Source: Bradyrhizobium ottawaense (GTDB lineage: Bacteria; Pseudomonadota; Alphaproteobacteria; Rhizobiales; Xanthobacteraceae). Taken from it: DNA of 64,000 nt. This document shows, in pieces, positions 33,145 to 42,057 of the stretch. The position numbers were made by a program, and so were the translations under genes. Each line of letters begins with the position of its first letter. The first letter of the stretch is position 1. The stretch is from positions 4,936,001 through 5,000,000 of the forward strand of contig NZ_CP029425.2 in NCBI RefSeq assembly GCF_002278135.3, given 5' to 3'. The notes beneath the pieces were generated by a model. The model was not told the DNA's origin and ran no database searches. It saw only the letters and a program-made list of their open reading frames with translations.

Positions 33145-34090
33145 TGTTCTCTCCCTGCTGCCATTTCCTGCGCTGGAGGCCGAACCACGACACCATGATT
33201 GCGGCGAGCAGGAACGGGATCATGGCGCTCGAGATCGCGGCACCCTCGCCCAGTTGCCCGGCGATGATCGCGCGCTGGTAGGACAGCGTCGCCATCAAAT
33301 GGGTGGCGTTGACGGGGCCGCCGCGGGTCATCGCCCAGATCAGCTGGAAGTCGGTGAAGGTGAACAGCACCGAGAAGGTCATCACGACGGCGATGATCGG
33401 CGTCAGCAGCGGATAGGTGATGAAGCGGAAATTCTGCCAGCGCGTGGCGCCGTCGAGCGTTGCGGCTTCATAGAGCGAGGGCGACACCGTCTGCAGGCCC
33501 GCCAGCAGCGTGATGGCCACGAACGGCACGCCGCGCCAGATATTGGCGAAGATCACGCAAATGCGCGCCCAGGTCGTGTCGCCGAGGAAGTTGATGTTTT
33601 GGTCGATCAGGCCGAGATGCCTCAGCGACCAGGAGATGATGGAGAATTGCGAATCGAAGATCCACCAGAACGCCAGTGCCGAGAGCACCGTCGGCACGAT
33701 GAAGGGGATCAGGACCATCGCGCGCAACATCGCCTTGAACGGCATGTTCTCGTTCAGCAGCAGCGCGAGATAAAGCCCGATCGCGAATTTGAGGGCGCTG
33801 GCGACGAAGGTGTAGAGCAGCGTGTTGAACACCGACAGCCAGAAGATGGAGTCGTCCCACAACCACTCATAGTTCTCGGTAGCGACAAAGTGCCCGACCC
33901 TGCCGATGCGGGTGTCGGTGAAGGACAGCCAGATGCCGAGCCCCAGCGGATAGGCCAGGAAGAAGATCAGGAAGGCCATGGCCGGCACCATGAACCAGAA
34001 GCCAAGCCAGTTGCGATTGTGTTTGAGCTGGGTCCAGGCGCCGTCCTCTCTCATCTGAGGCTTGGCCCGGGGAATTGCGACATCAGCCAT
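33137..34090 (-). CDS. Carbohydrate ABC transporter permease (MalF/UgpA type)
   Basis: A 317-aa inner-membrane permease with six to seven helices and an EAA loop at LYEAATLDGATRWQNFRFIT (about residue 215). Its partner permease starts before this frame ends (8-nt overlap). The N-terminal cytoplasmic stretch (1-28) is basic. It is a component of the same importer as the neighbouring binding-protein gene. Confidence 0.92.
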   Translation of the reverse strand: MADVAIPRAKPQMREDGAWTQLKHNRNWLGFWFMVPAMAFLIFFLAYPLGLGIWLSFTDTRIGRVGHFVATENYEWLWDDSIFWLSVFNTLLYTFVASALKFAIGLYLALLLNENMPFKAMLRAMVLIPFIVPTVLSALAFWWIFDSQFSIISWSLRHLGLIDQNINFLGDTTWARICVIFANIWRGVPFVAITLLAGLQTVSPSLYEAATLDGATRWQNFRFITYPLLTPIIAVVMTFSVLFTFTDFQLIWAMTRGGPVNATHLMATLSYQRAIIAGQLGEGAAISSAMIPFLLAAIMVSWFGLQRRKWQQGENND

Positions 34091-34154
34091 GCCCGATATC
34101 CCTGATCGAAATGTTGACGAGCGGGCGGCCGAATGGCCGCCCGCCCCGTGACCC

Positions 34155-35474
34155 TCAGCGATAGATGCGCTTCAGCTGGCGCTCGGCTTCCGCCATCGCG
34201 CCCTTCGCATCCTTGGTGCCGGTGCAGTAGTTGGCGAACATGTCGACGACGATGAAGTCGGCGATTGCGGTTGCCGCCTTTTCGCCGACGGTGCCGATAC
34301 CGGCCGCCGGGAGAGTGCGCTTGGACGCCTGCGAGAACACGGCATTCTTGGGATCCGCCGTCCAGATCGGCGCCGATTCATAGCCGTTCAAGGTCTGCGT
34401 CAGATAGCCCTGCGCGCCGTCCAGCCACTTCTCGTAGTTCTCCTTCTCCAGCATGAAGGCGACGAAAGCCTTCGCCGCGTTCGGATATTTGGTGAAGTTG
34501 AAGGCGAGGATCGGCAGCGCAAGCTGCAGCTCGGTCGGCTTGCCGACCGGTCCGACCGGCCAGAGCGCGTGATAGGTGTCCTCGGCGAGCTCCTTCTTGC
34601 TCGCATCGGTCTTGGCGGCGACGTAGATCGAGATGCCGTTCGCCGTGCAATAGAGCTCGCCGGCGAGGAACGCCTTGTTGTTGGACGAATCGTTCCAGGA
34701 CGCGGTGCCCGGGATGAAGGCATCGTACAGCGACTTGCAATATTCAAGCGCCTTCGCGGTCTCCGGCGAATTGATGATGATCTTGTCGCTCTGGTCGACC
34801 GTGTAGGCGCCGTGGCCCCACAGCACCCAGTGCAGCCACGAATTGCCGTCGCCCGAGGCGTGCCCGAGCGCGAAGCCGGCCGGCGTGTTGTTCGCCTTCA
34901 GCGCCTTGCACATCTCGAGGAAGCCGGGGAAGTCCTTCGGGAATTCCTTGAACCCCGCCTTGTCGAGCGCCGACTTGCGGTACGTCATGTAACCGCCGTT
35001 GGTCGCGACGGGAATACCGAGCCAGTCGTTGCCTTGCTTGCAGGTCTTGGCGGCCGCATCGGTCCAGCCGCCGTACTTCTTGCCGAGATAATCGGCGACG
35101 TCGTTCATCTTCAGCACTTTGGTGGGGAACAGCTGCGGCAACGTGTGCAGGCCCCAGGCGAGATCGAGCCCGGAGCCGGTATTGGCCGCAACAGAGGCCT
35201 TCGGCTGCACGTCCTCGAAGGATTCGCTGAACACGTTCATCTCGGTGCCGGTGGCAGCCTTGAACGCCGCGACCATTGCGTTGAACGCGTCGTCCTCAGC
35301 CGGCACGAAGCGCTTCCATCGCATCACGGTCAGCTTGGCACCGGGCTCCGCCTTCCAGGGCGCGCTCTGCGCCCAGGCCTTGGCGAAATCGAACAGTGCC
35401 GGCCCGGTGAGCATGCCGGTCGCAGCCAGTGCCGTTCCGCCTTGAAGCAGAGTCCGGCGGGTAAAGTCTTGCAT
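34155..35474 (-). CDS. Sugar ABC transporter substrate-binding protein (Tat signal)
   Basis: A 439-aa extracytoplasmic binding protein (cluster 1, MalE-like). The N-terminus MQDFTRRTLLQGGTALAAT carries a twin-arginine motif, so export through the Tat system as a folded protein is likely. The mature part shows TVMRWKRFVPAEDDAFNAMV, SGLDLAWGLHTLPQL and WLHWVLWGHGAYTVD, with aromatic residues suited to sugar stacking. AGGGAGGACGAC precedes the ATG. It is second in the operon after the ATPase gene. Confidence 0.9.
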   Translation of the reverse strand: MQDFTRRTLLQGGTALAATGMLTGPALFDFAKAWAQSAPWKAEPGAKLTVMRWKRFVPAEDDAFNAMVAAFKAATGTEMNVFSESFEDVQPKASVAANTGSGLDLAWGLHTLPQLFPTKVLKMNDVADYLGKKYGGWTDAAAKTCKQGNDWLGIPVATNGGYMTYRKSALDKAGFKEFPKDFPGFLEMCKALKANNTPAGFALGHASGDGNSWLHWVLWGHGAYTVDQSDKIIINSPETAKALEYCKSLYDAFIPGTASWNDSSNNKAFLAGELYCTANGISIYVAAKTDASKKELAEDTYHALWPVGPVGKPTELQLALPILAFNFTKYPNAAKAFVAFMLEKENYEKWLDGAQGYLTQTLNGYESAPIWTADPKNAVFSQASKRTLPAAGIGTVGEKAATAIADFIVVDMFANYCTGTKDAKGAMAEAERQLKRIYR

Positions 35475-35521
35475 GTCGTCCTCCCTGTGATGCTTTTTTA
35501 TTGTCTTAACTTGAACTTACG

Positions 35522-36589
35522 CTACGCGTTCAGGCGCTTTCCCGTCGCCTCGTCGAACAGATGCACCAGCGACGGATCGGGCTTCAGCCGGATCTTGTCG
35601 CCCGGGTTGAACTGATGGCGTTCGCGGAAGACCGCGACGACCTGCTCGCCGCCGATCTTGGCGAACACCTGCGTCTCCGAGCCGGTCGGCTCGACCACGA
35701 TGATCTCGGCTTCGGCGCCGTCGTCGGCAATGGTGAAATGCTCGGGCCGCACGCCATAGACCGCGGGACGGCCGTCGGACGCCGCGGGAGCGGTCTTGAG
35801 CGGCAGCTTGACGCCGTTCGGTCCCTCGAAGGTCGCAACGCCGTTGACGCGCACATGCCCCTTCAGGAAGTTCATCGCGGGCGAGCCGATGAAGCCGGCG
35901 ACGAACTGGTTATCGGGCTTGTCATAGAGCTCGAGCGGCGTGCCCATCTGCTCGACGATGCCGTCATGCATGACGACGATCTTGTCGGCCATGGTCATGG
36001 CTTCGATCTGGTCGTGGGTGACGTAGACGGTCGTCGTCTTCAGCCGCTGATGCAGCTCCTTGATCTCGGTGCGCATGGCGACGCGCAGCTTGGCGTCGAG
36101 GTTGGACAAGGGTTCGTCGAACAGGAAGACCTGCGGGTCGCGCACGATGGCGCGGCCCATCGCGACGCGTTGGCGCTGGCCGCCGGAGAGCTGGCGCGGA
36201 TAGCGATCGAGCAGCGGCGACAGCGCGAGGATCTCGGCGGCGCGCTTGACGCGCTTGTTGATCTCGTCGGCGCCCGCATTCCGCAGCTTCAGCGAGAAGC
36301 CCATGTTGTCGGCGACCGTCATGTGCGGATAGAGCGCGTAGTTCTGGAATACCATCGCAATGTCCCGCTCCTTGGGCTGGACATTGTTGACGACGCGGTC
36401 GCCGATCGAGATCGTGCCGGAGGTGATGTTCTCGAGACCGGCGAGCATGCGCAGAAGCGTCGACTTGCCGCAGCCGGAAGGGCCGACCAGAACGACGAAC
36501 TGGCCGTCCTCGATCGGTACAGTCACGCCGTGCAGGACTTCAAAATTGCCGAACGATTTCCGCACGTCGCGGATTTGCACAGACGACAT
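35522..36589 (-). CDS. Sugar ABC transporter ATP-binding protein (UgpC/MalK type)
   Basis: A 355-aa ATPase: Walker A GPSGCGKST (36-44), signature LSGGQRQRVAMGRA, Walker B VFLFDEPLSNLD, H-loop VYVTHDQIEAMTMAD, then a C-terminal OB/TOBE domain (about 240-355) ending in VHLFDEATGKRLN. It powers the importer encoded downstream. GGAGG precedes the ATG. It is the first gene of the leftward operon, 202 bp from the divergent lacI gene. Confidence 0.93.
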   Translation of the reverse strand: MSSVQIRDVRKSFGNFEVLHGVTVPIEDGQFVVLVGPSGCGKSTLLRMLAGLENITSGTISIGDRVVNNVQPKERDIAMVFQNYALYPHMTVADNMGFSLKLRNAGADEINKRVKRAAEILALSPLLDRYPRQLSGGQRQRVAMGRAIVRDPQVFLFDEPLSNLDAKLRVAMRTEIKELHQRLKTTTVYVTHDQIEAMTMADKIVVMHDGIVEQMGTPLELYDKPDNQFVAGFIGSPAMNFLKGHVRVNGVATFEGPNGVKLPLKTAPAASDGRPAVYGVRPEHFTIADDGAEAEIIVVEPTGSETQVFAKIGGEQVVAVFRERHQFNPGDKIRLKPDPSLVHLFDEATGKRLNA

Positions 36590-36735
36590 CTAGCTCCCTC
36601 CTCGAAAGTCCACGGCGCCTCTAGCGCCGCGACCGTCTTGTTTTTTCAGACTTCACCGAACTCGGCCCGATCTTAGCGGGCAACATTGTCGGCAGTTTGT
36701 GCGGTTTTGGCAATTTGTCTTTGGTTAGTCGTTGC

Positions 36736-36749
36736 TGGTAGCGCTGTCA
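36736..36749. promoter_or_regulatory. Candidate LacI-family operator between the ABC operon and lacI
   Basis: TGGTAGCGCTGTCA is a 14-bp dyad (TGRYAGCGCTRYCA) with a central AGCGCT, the usual core of LacI-family operators. It lies 43 bp before the lacI start and 147 bp from the ATPase gene start. A sister site lies at 37865-37878, near the dehydratase gene. Confidence 0.65.
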
Positions 36750-36791
36750 ACGTTCCTTTGTTTGCGGGACTGACTGTGTTAAGAGCAGCAA

Positions 36792-37892
36792 ATGGGTCGA
36801 AAACGCACCAAGTCAGGCAAGATCCGGCTGGCGGAAGTCGCCGAGCTTGCCGGCGTCAGCCCGATTACGGCGTCCCGCTTCTTCCGCAATCCGGAGGCCC
36901 TGTCGATCGGCAAGCGGACGCGGGTCGAGAGCGCCGCCAAGGAGCTCGGCTATGTGCCGAACCTTGCGGCCCGCGCGCTGGCCTCGCAACGCACCGAGGT
37001 CATCGGTGTCTTGATCCCGTCCCTCACCAACAACGTGTTCTCGGACGTGCTGCGCGGCATCTACGACGCGTCCGAAGGTAGCCGTTACTCGATCCAGTTG
37101 TCCAACACGCGCTACAGCATTCTCCAGGAAGAAAAGCTGCTGCGACTGTTTCTCGCGCAGAAGCCGGCCGGGCTGATCGTCACCGGCATCGACCAGACCA
37201 CGGAATCGCGTGCCATGCTGGAGGCCGCGGATTGCCCGATCGTGCAGATCATGGAGATCGGCCCCGATCCGGTCGACATGATGATCGGCTTTTCGCACTA
37301 TGATGCAGCCCGCGCAGCGGTTGGGCACCTGTTCGAGCAGGGCCGCCGCAAGATCGGCTTCGTCGGTGCGCGCATGGACCCGCGGGTGCAGCGGCGGCTG
37401 GACGGATATGTCTCGGCGATGAAGGATGCCGCACTGTTCGAGCAGCGCCTCGTCGTCACCACGGCGACACCGACCTCGGTGACGCTGGGCGGCGCCCTGT
37501 TCACCGATCTCCTGGCGCGCGAGCCCAATCTCGATGCGGTGTTCTGCGCCAATGACGACCTTGCGCTCGGCGTGCTGTTCGAATGCCGGCGCCGGGAGAT
37601 CGCTGTCCCCGAGCAGATCGCGATCGTCGGCTTCAACGACCTCGAATTCATGGCCTCCGCCGTCCCCACCCTCACCAGCGTGCGCACCAACCGCTACGAG
37701 ATGGGCAAAACGGCCGCCACCATGCTGATCGAGGCGATCGACGGACGGCGCCCGGAGCAGTCGGTGCTCGATCTCGGCTTCAGGGTAATCGAGCGGCAAA
37801 GCTCATCGCCGCGCCATTCGGACGGCAGGCCGACCGTTTCAGGCGCAGGCGCGGCGAACAAAATGGTAGCGTTACCAAGTAGCCATGACTAG
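36792..37892 (+). CDS. LacI/GntR-like family transcriptional regulator
   Basis: A 366-aa regulator. The N-terminal LacI helix-turn-helix (about 10-57: RLAEVAELAGVSPITASRFF) with hinge helix NLAARALASQ is followed by a periplasmic-binding-like effector domain (about 65-330), typical of GntR/IdnR relatives: VIGVLIPSLTNNVFSDVL, IVGFNDLEFMASAVPTLTSV. It should repress the flanking uptake and breakdown genes until a sugar acid binds. Palindromes with LacI operator features lie before the gene and across its 3' end. Confidence 0.92.
   Translation: MGRKRTKSGKIRLAEVAELAGVSPITASRFFRNPEALSIGKRTRVESAAKELGYVPNLAARALASQRTEVIGVLIPSLTNNVFSDVLRGIYDASEGSRYSIQLSNTRYSILQEEKLLRLFLAQKPAGLIVTGIDQTTESRAMLEAADCPIVQIMEIGPDPVDMMIGFSHYDAARAAVGHLFEQGRRKIGFVGARMDPRVQRRLDGYVSAMKDAALFEQRLVVTTATPTSVTLGGALFTDLLAREPNLDAVFCANDDLALGVLFECRRREIAVPEQIAIVGFNDLEFMASAVPTLTSVRTNRYEMGKTAATMLIEAIDGRRPEQSVLDLGFRVIERQSSSPRHSDGRPTVSGAGAANKMVALPSSHD
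37865..37878. promoter_or_regulatory. Candidate LacI-family operator near the dehydratase gene
   Basis: TGGTAGCGTTACCA has 5-bp perfect arms (TGGTA/TACCA) around AGCGTT/GC and closely matches the site at 36736-36749. It lies inside the last codons of lacI, 150 bp before the dehydratase start, a plausible position for controlling the rightward enzymes. Confidence 0.6.
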
Positions 37893-38028
37893 TATCGCAT
37901 TTGTGAGGAAACGACCCGCCAGCGGGCCAGCGATCCGTCATTGGCGTCATTGGGCATCGCACAAGCCGACACCCCAAGACTGATGTAAATGGACGGACGC
38001 CAGTGCGTTTGCATTGCAGGAGAAACCA

Positions 38029-39858
38029 ATGACAAAAAAGCCAACCAATGGGCATGCGCCCGCCGGCAACGGCTCCCGCCGCCACCTTCGCTCGCAGGAA
38101 TGGTTCAACAACCCGCATAATCCGGGCATGACGGCGCTCTACATGGAGCGCTACCTCAATTACGGCCTCACCCGTGCCGAGCTGCAGTCCGGCAAGCCGA
38201 TCATCGGCATCGCCCAGACCGGCAACGACCTCTCTCCCTGCAACCGCCACCATATCGAGCTTGCCCATCGCGTCCGCGAGGGCATCCGTGAGGCCGGCGG
38301 CATTGCGATGGAATTCCCGACCCATCCGATCCAGGAGACCGGCAAGCGCCCGACCGCCGCGCTCGACCGCAACCTCGCCTATCTCGGCCTGGTCGAGATC
38401 CTCTACGGCTATCCGCTCGACGGCGTCGTGCTCACCACCGGCTGCGACAAGACCACGCCGGCCTGCATGATGGCGGCGGCGACTGTCAATCTGCCCGCGA
38501 TCGTGCTGTCGGGCGGCCCGATGCTGAACGGCTGGCATGCCGGCGAGCGCACCGGCTCCGGCACCATCGTCTGGAAGTCGCGCGAGCGGCTCGCCGCGGG
38601 CGAGATCGACTATGAAGAGTTCATGGAGATCGTGGCTTCGTCGGCGCCCTCGGTCGGCCATTGCAACACCATGGGCACCGCCTCGACCATGAACGGTCTT
38701 GCCGAAGCGCTCGGCTTCTCGCTGCCGGGCTGCGCGGCGATCCCCGCGCCCTATCGCGAGCGCGGCCAGATCGCCTACGAGACCGGCAAGCGCGCCGTCG
38801 AGATGGTCTGGGAAGATCTCAAGCCCTCGGACATCCTGACCCGCAAGGCGTTCGAGAACTGCATCGTGATCAATTCGGCGATCGGCGGCTCGACCAACGC
38901 GCCGATCCACATCAACGCGCTGGCCCGCCACATCGGCGTCGAGCTCACCATCGAGGACTGGCAGAAGGTCGGGCACGACGTGCCGCTGCTGGTCAACATG
39001 CAGCCGGCCGGCTTCTATCTCGGCGAGGAATTCCACCGCGCCGGCGGCGTGCCTGCGGTGGTGCGCGAGTTGATGAAGCACAAGCGCATCCATGAGGATG
39101 CCGTCACCGTCAACGGCCGCGGCATCGGCGAGAACTGCAAGGACGCGCCTGTCCCCGACAACGACGTGATCTGGGCTTACGACAAGCCGCTGGTGAAGGA
39201 CGCCGGCTTCCTGGTGCTGAAGGGCAATCTGTTCGATTCCGCGATCATGAAGACCTCGGTGATCTCCAAGGAATTCCGCGACCGCTATCTCAGCAATCCG
39301 AAAGATCCCAACGCATTCGAGGGCCGCGCCATCGTGTTCGAGGGTCCGGAGGACTATCACGAGCGGATCGACGATGCCTCGCTCGACATCGATGAGCGCT
39401 GCGTGCTGTTCATCCGCGGCACCGGACCGATCGGCTACCCTGGTGGAGCCGAGGTCGTGAACATGCAGCCGCCGGCAGCGCTGATCAAACGCGGCATCCT
39501 GTCCCTGCCCTGCATCGGCGACGGCCGCCAGTCCGGCACCTCGGGCTCGCCCTCGATCCTGAACGCTTCGCCGGAAGCTGCCGCCAATGGCGGGCTTGCG
39601 ATCCTCAAGACTGGCGACAAGGTCCGGGTCGACCTCAACAAGGGCAGCGCCAACATCCTGATCTCGGACGAGGAGCTGAAGAAGCGTCACGCCGAGCTCA
39701 AGGCCAATGGCGGCTTCAAGCATCCCGAAAACCAGACGCCGTGGCAGGAGATCTATCGCAACACCGTCGGCCAGCAATCGACCGGCGCCTGCATGGAGCT
39801 CGCCACGCGCTATCAGAACGTCGCCGGCACGTTTGGCGTGGCGCGGGATAATCACTAA
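38029..39858 (+). CDS. IlvD/Edd family sugar-acid dehydratase
   Basis: A 609-aa iron-sulfur dehydratase. The cluster ligands Cys71 (NDLSPCN), Cys139 (TTGCDK) and Cys212 (VGHCNTMG), and Lys141 next to Cys139, match the pentonate/hexonate branch such as L-arabinonate and D-xylonate dehydratases; [12 protein letters not shown] is also conserved. It should convert an aldonate to its 2-keto-3-deoxy form. The product could go to the KDG kinase and KDPG aldolase of the divergent operon. The ATG at 38029 has AGGAG 7 bp upstream. The exact substrate cannot be read from sequence. Confidence 0.88.
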   Translation: MTKKPTNGHAPAGNGSRRHLRSQEWFNNPHNPGMTALYMERYLNYGLTRAELQSGKPIIGIAQTGNDLSPCNRHHIELAHRVREGIREAGGIAMEFPTHPIQETGKRPTAALDRNLAYLGLVEILYGYPLDGVVLTTGCDKTTPACMMAAATVNLPAIVLSGGPMLNGWHAGERTGSGTIVWKSRERLAAGEIDYEEFMEIVASSAPSVGHCNTMGTASTMNGLAEALGFSLPGCAAIPAPYRERGQIAYETGKRAVEMVWEDLKPSDILTRKAFENCIVINSAIGGSTNAPIHINALARHIGVELTIEDWQKVGHDVPLLVNMQPAGFYLGEEFHRAGGVPAVVRELMKHKRIHEDAVTVNGRGIGENCKDAPVPDNDVIWAYDKPLVKDAGFLVLKGNLFDSAIMKTSVISKEFRDRYLSNPKDPNAFEGRAIVFEGPEDYHERIDDASLDIDERCVLFIRGTGPIGYPGGAEVVNMQPPAALIKRGILSLPCIGDGRQSGTSGSPSILNASPEAAANGGLAILKTGDKVRVDLNKGSANILISDEELKKRHAELKANGGFKHPENQTPWQEIYRNTVGQQSTGACMELATRYQNVAGTFGVARDNH

Positions 39859-39866
39859 GCAAGATT

Positions 39867-39985
39867 GTCATTCCGGGATGCGCCGCAAGGCGCAGGCCGG
39901 AATCCATACTCCCGATCGTGGTTATGGATTCTCAGATGCGCAATTGCGTATCGTAGCTCGCGCCTTCGCCGCGCCCCGGAATGAC
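39867..39985. repeat. REP-like element, sister of 26472-26570
   Basis: Begins GTCATTCCGGGATGCGCCGC and ends CGCGCCCCGGAATGAC. The centre CCGGAATCCATACTCCCGAT and CGTGGTTATGGATTC are identical to the 26.5-kb copy. It separates the dehydratase gene from the two SDR genes, so it may act as an mRNA processing or attenuation site. Confidence 0.75.
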
Positions 39986-40011
39986 GGCACCAATTCAAAG
40001 GAGAAAACAAC

Positions 40012-40743
40012 ATGGCAGACCGCCTCAAGGGCAAACGCGCCGTCGTCACGGCTGCGGCAGCAGGCATCGGACGCGCTTGCGCCATCGCATTTGCGCGTGA
40101 AGGCGCAACCGTCATCGCCACCGACATCAACGAGGCCGGTATCGCTGATCTGACCAAGGAAGGCATTGCCGAGGTCGCAAAGCTCGACGTGCGCAACACC
40201 GCCGACGTCAACGCCCTTGCCAAGCGCATCGGCAAGATCGACATCCTGCTCAACGCGGCCGGCTTCGTGCACCACGGCACCATCCTGGAGTGCTCGGAAG
40301 AGGATTTTGATTTCTCGTTCGACCTCAACGTCAAGTCGATGCACCGGACCATCAGGGCGTTCCTGCCCGACATGATCGCGGGCGGCGGGGGCAGCATCGT
40401 CAACATCTCCTCCTGCGCAGCGCTGCGGCCGCCGGCGAACCGCTACGTCTACAGCTCGTCGAAGGCGGCAGTGTCGCTGCTGTCGCGCGCGGTCGCGCTC
40501 GACTTCATCACCAAGGGCATCCGCTGCAACTCGATCTGCCCTGGCACCGTCGAGACTCCCTCGATGCTCGACCGCGCCGCCGCACAGGGACCGCAAGGCA
40601 AGGAGATGTTCATCTCCCGCCAGAAGATGGGCCGGCTCGGCACCGCCGAGGAGATTGCCAACATGGCGGTCTATCTCGGCAGCGACGAGAGCGCCTTCAC
40701 CACCGGCGTCGACCTCGTCGTCGACGGCGGCTACATGCTCTGA
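40012..40743 (+). CDS. SDR oxidoreductase, 2-keto-3-deoxy-L-fuconate dehydrogenase-like
   Basis: A 243-aa classical short-chain dehydrogenase. The nucleotide motif is TAAAAGIG (Ala in place of the first Gly). Catalytic residues are the Ser of NISSCAAL and Tyr-x3-Lys in YVYSSSK. It resembles 2-keto-3-deoxy-L-fuconate dehydrogenases and BDH2-type enzymes (NSICPGTVETPSML, TTGVDLVVDGGYML). It would use NAD to oxidise a hydroxyl of a deoxy-keto acid or hydroxy acid. The next SDR starts 18 bp after its stop. Confidence 0.85.
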   Translation: MADRLKGKRAVVTAAAAGIGRACAIAFAREGATVIATDINEAGIADLTKEGIAEVAKLDVRNTADVNALAKRIGKIDILLNAAGFVHHGTILECSEEDFDFSFDLNVKSMHRTIRAFLPDMIAGGGGSIVNISSCAALRPPANRYVYSSSKAAVSLLSRAVALDFITKGIRCNSICPGTVETPSMLDRAAAQGPQGKEMFISRQKMGRLGTAEEIANMAVYLGSDESAFTTGVDLVVDGGYML

Positions 40744-40761
40744 CGCTTAGGGGCCGCCAGC

Positions 40762-41508
40762 ATGAACAAGATCGATCTCGACGGCCGCGTCGCCATCGTC
40801 ACCGGTGGCGCGCAGGGCTTTGGCCGCGCCATCACCGAGCGCCTTGCCGCCTCCGGCGCCAAGGTCGCGATCTGGGATTTCGACGCCGCGCTCGCTGAGA
40901 AGACGGCGAAGGAGATCGGCGACAACGTCCGCGTCTTCAAAGTCGACGTCACCGACACCGCGGCCGTCGAGCAGGCGCGCGATGCGACGCTCAAAGCATT
41001 CGGCAAGATCGACATCCTCGTCAACAATGCCGGCATCGCCGGCGTGAACAAGCCGGTCTGGGAGACCGACCTCGAGGAATGGCGGAAGGTCCTGCGCATC
41101 AACCTCGATGGTCCCTTCATCGTCTGCAAGGCCATCGTGCCCGCGATGCTCAAGCAGAAATACGGGCGGATCGTGAACATCGCCTCGATCGCCGGCAAGG
41201 AAGGCAACCCGAACGCCTCGCATTATTCGGCGTCCAAGGCCGGCCTGATCGCGCTGACGAAATCGCTCGGCAAGGAGCTTGCCGCGCATGACATCCTCGT
41301 CAATGCGGTGACACCGGCCGCGGCCAAGACCGCGATCTTCGACCAGATGACGCAGCAGCACATCGACTTCATGCTGTCGAAGATCCCGAAGGGGCGCTTC
41401 GTGCTGGTCGAAGAGCTCGCCGCGATGGTGGCCTGGCTCGCATCCGAGGACTGCGCGTTCTCGACCGGCGCGGTGTTCGACATCTCGGGCGGACGCGCAA
41501 CCTATTGA
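40762..41508 (+). CDS. SDR family oxidoreductase
   Basis: A 248-aa classical SDR: TGGAQGFG nucleotide motif, NNAGIAG, catalytic Ser in NIASIAG and Tyr-x3-Lys in YSASK. The C-terminus DISGGRATY is typical of sugar-oxidising SDRs (aldose 1-dehydrogenases or 3-keto acid reductases). In this cluster it could make the aldonolactone for the dehydratase route, but no lactonase is present. The GFA gene follows after 7 bp. Confidence 0.87.
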   Translation: MNKIDLDGRVAIVTGGAQGFGRAITERLAASGAKVAIWDFDAALAEKTAKEIGDNVRVFKVDVTDTAAVEQARDATLKAFGKIDILVNNAGIAGVNKPVWETDLEEWRKVLRINLDGPFIVCKAIVPAMLKQKYGRIVNIASIAGKEGNPNASHYSASKAGLIALTKSLGKELAAHDILVNAVTPAAAKTAIFDQMTQQHIDFMLSKIPKGRFVLVEELAAMVAWLASEDCAFSTGAVFDISGGRATY

Positions 41509-41515
41509 GGACAGC

Positions 41516-41908
41516 ATGATCCGGGAAGGTGGATGCCTGTGCGGCGCGGTGCGGTTCAAGGCGGAAGGCGAGCCGCTCAACGTTCGCGTCTGCCATTGCC
41601 GCCTCTGTCAGAAGGCGATGGGCTCGCCCTTCTTCGCCCGCGCGCAGTTCGACCAGCGCGCGCTGAGCGTCGAAGGCGAGACGGAGCGCTATGCGTCGTC
41701 CGAGGCGATCGACCGCGTGTTCTGCAAGCGCTGCGGCACGCGCTTGTTCGCCTGGCGCCGTAACGGCACGCTCGCGGGCGTGTCCCTCTCCGTTTTCGAC
41801 GATCGCAATGCCTTCGCGCCGACCGAGCACATCTGGGTCTCGGAAAAGCCCGCCTGGCTGAAGCTCGACGACGGCCTGGTGCAATATCCGGGGACGATTC
41901 CGGCCTAA
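41516..41908 (+). CDS. GFA family protein (zinc-binding, formaldehyde-activating-like)
   Basis: A 130-aa GFA-fold protein. Zinc ligands are complete: Cys7-x-Cys9 (GGCLCGAV), Cys26/Cys28/Cys31 (CHCRLC) and Cys70-x2-Cys73 (FCKRCG). The family includes glutathione-dependent formaldehyde-activating enzymes, but most members are uncharacterised. GAGGACAGC precedes the ATG. It is co-transcribed with two SDRs, so a role in disposing of a reactive aldehyde made by that pathway is possible. Confidence 0.87.
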   Translation: MIREGGCLCGAVRFKAEGEPLNVRVCHCRLCQKAMGSPFFARAQFDQRALSVEGETERYASSEAIDRVFCKRCGTRLFAWRRNGTLAGVSLSVFDDRNAFAPTEHIWVSEKPAWLKLDDGLVQYPGTIPA

Positions 41909-42057
41909 TTGCACGATGGCACGGCGGCGTGCTGCCGGCGCCCCCTTTGCAGCGTGGCATTTCGGGACCGCCCCTCCTATGTTGAGCCGAAGCGTTGCTG
42001 TACCGCCGGTTGGCCGGGACGGCCGCAAGGCCGCAGGCAAACCGGGACGGACGAGCC

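Noticed and set aside
37780..39855. A 691-codon open frame on the minus strand opposite the dehydratase gene
   Set aside because: It mirrors the IlvD/Edd gene, which has intact Fe-S and catalytic residues. The reverse translation is His/Asp/Arg-rich low-complexity, as expected from GC-rich third positions.
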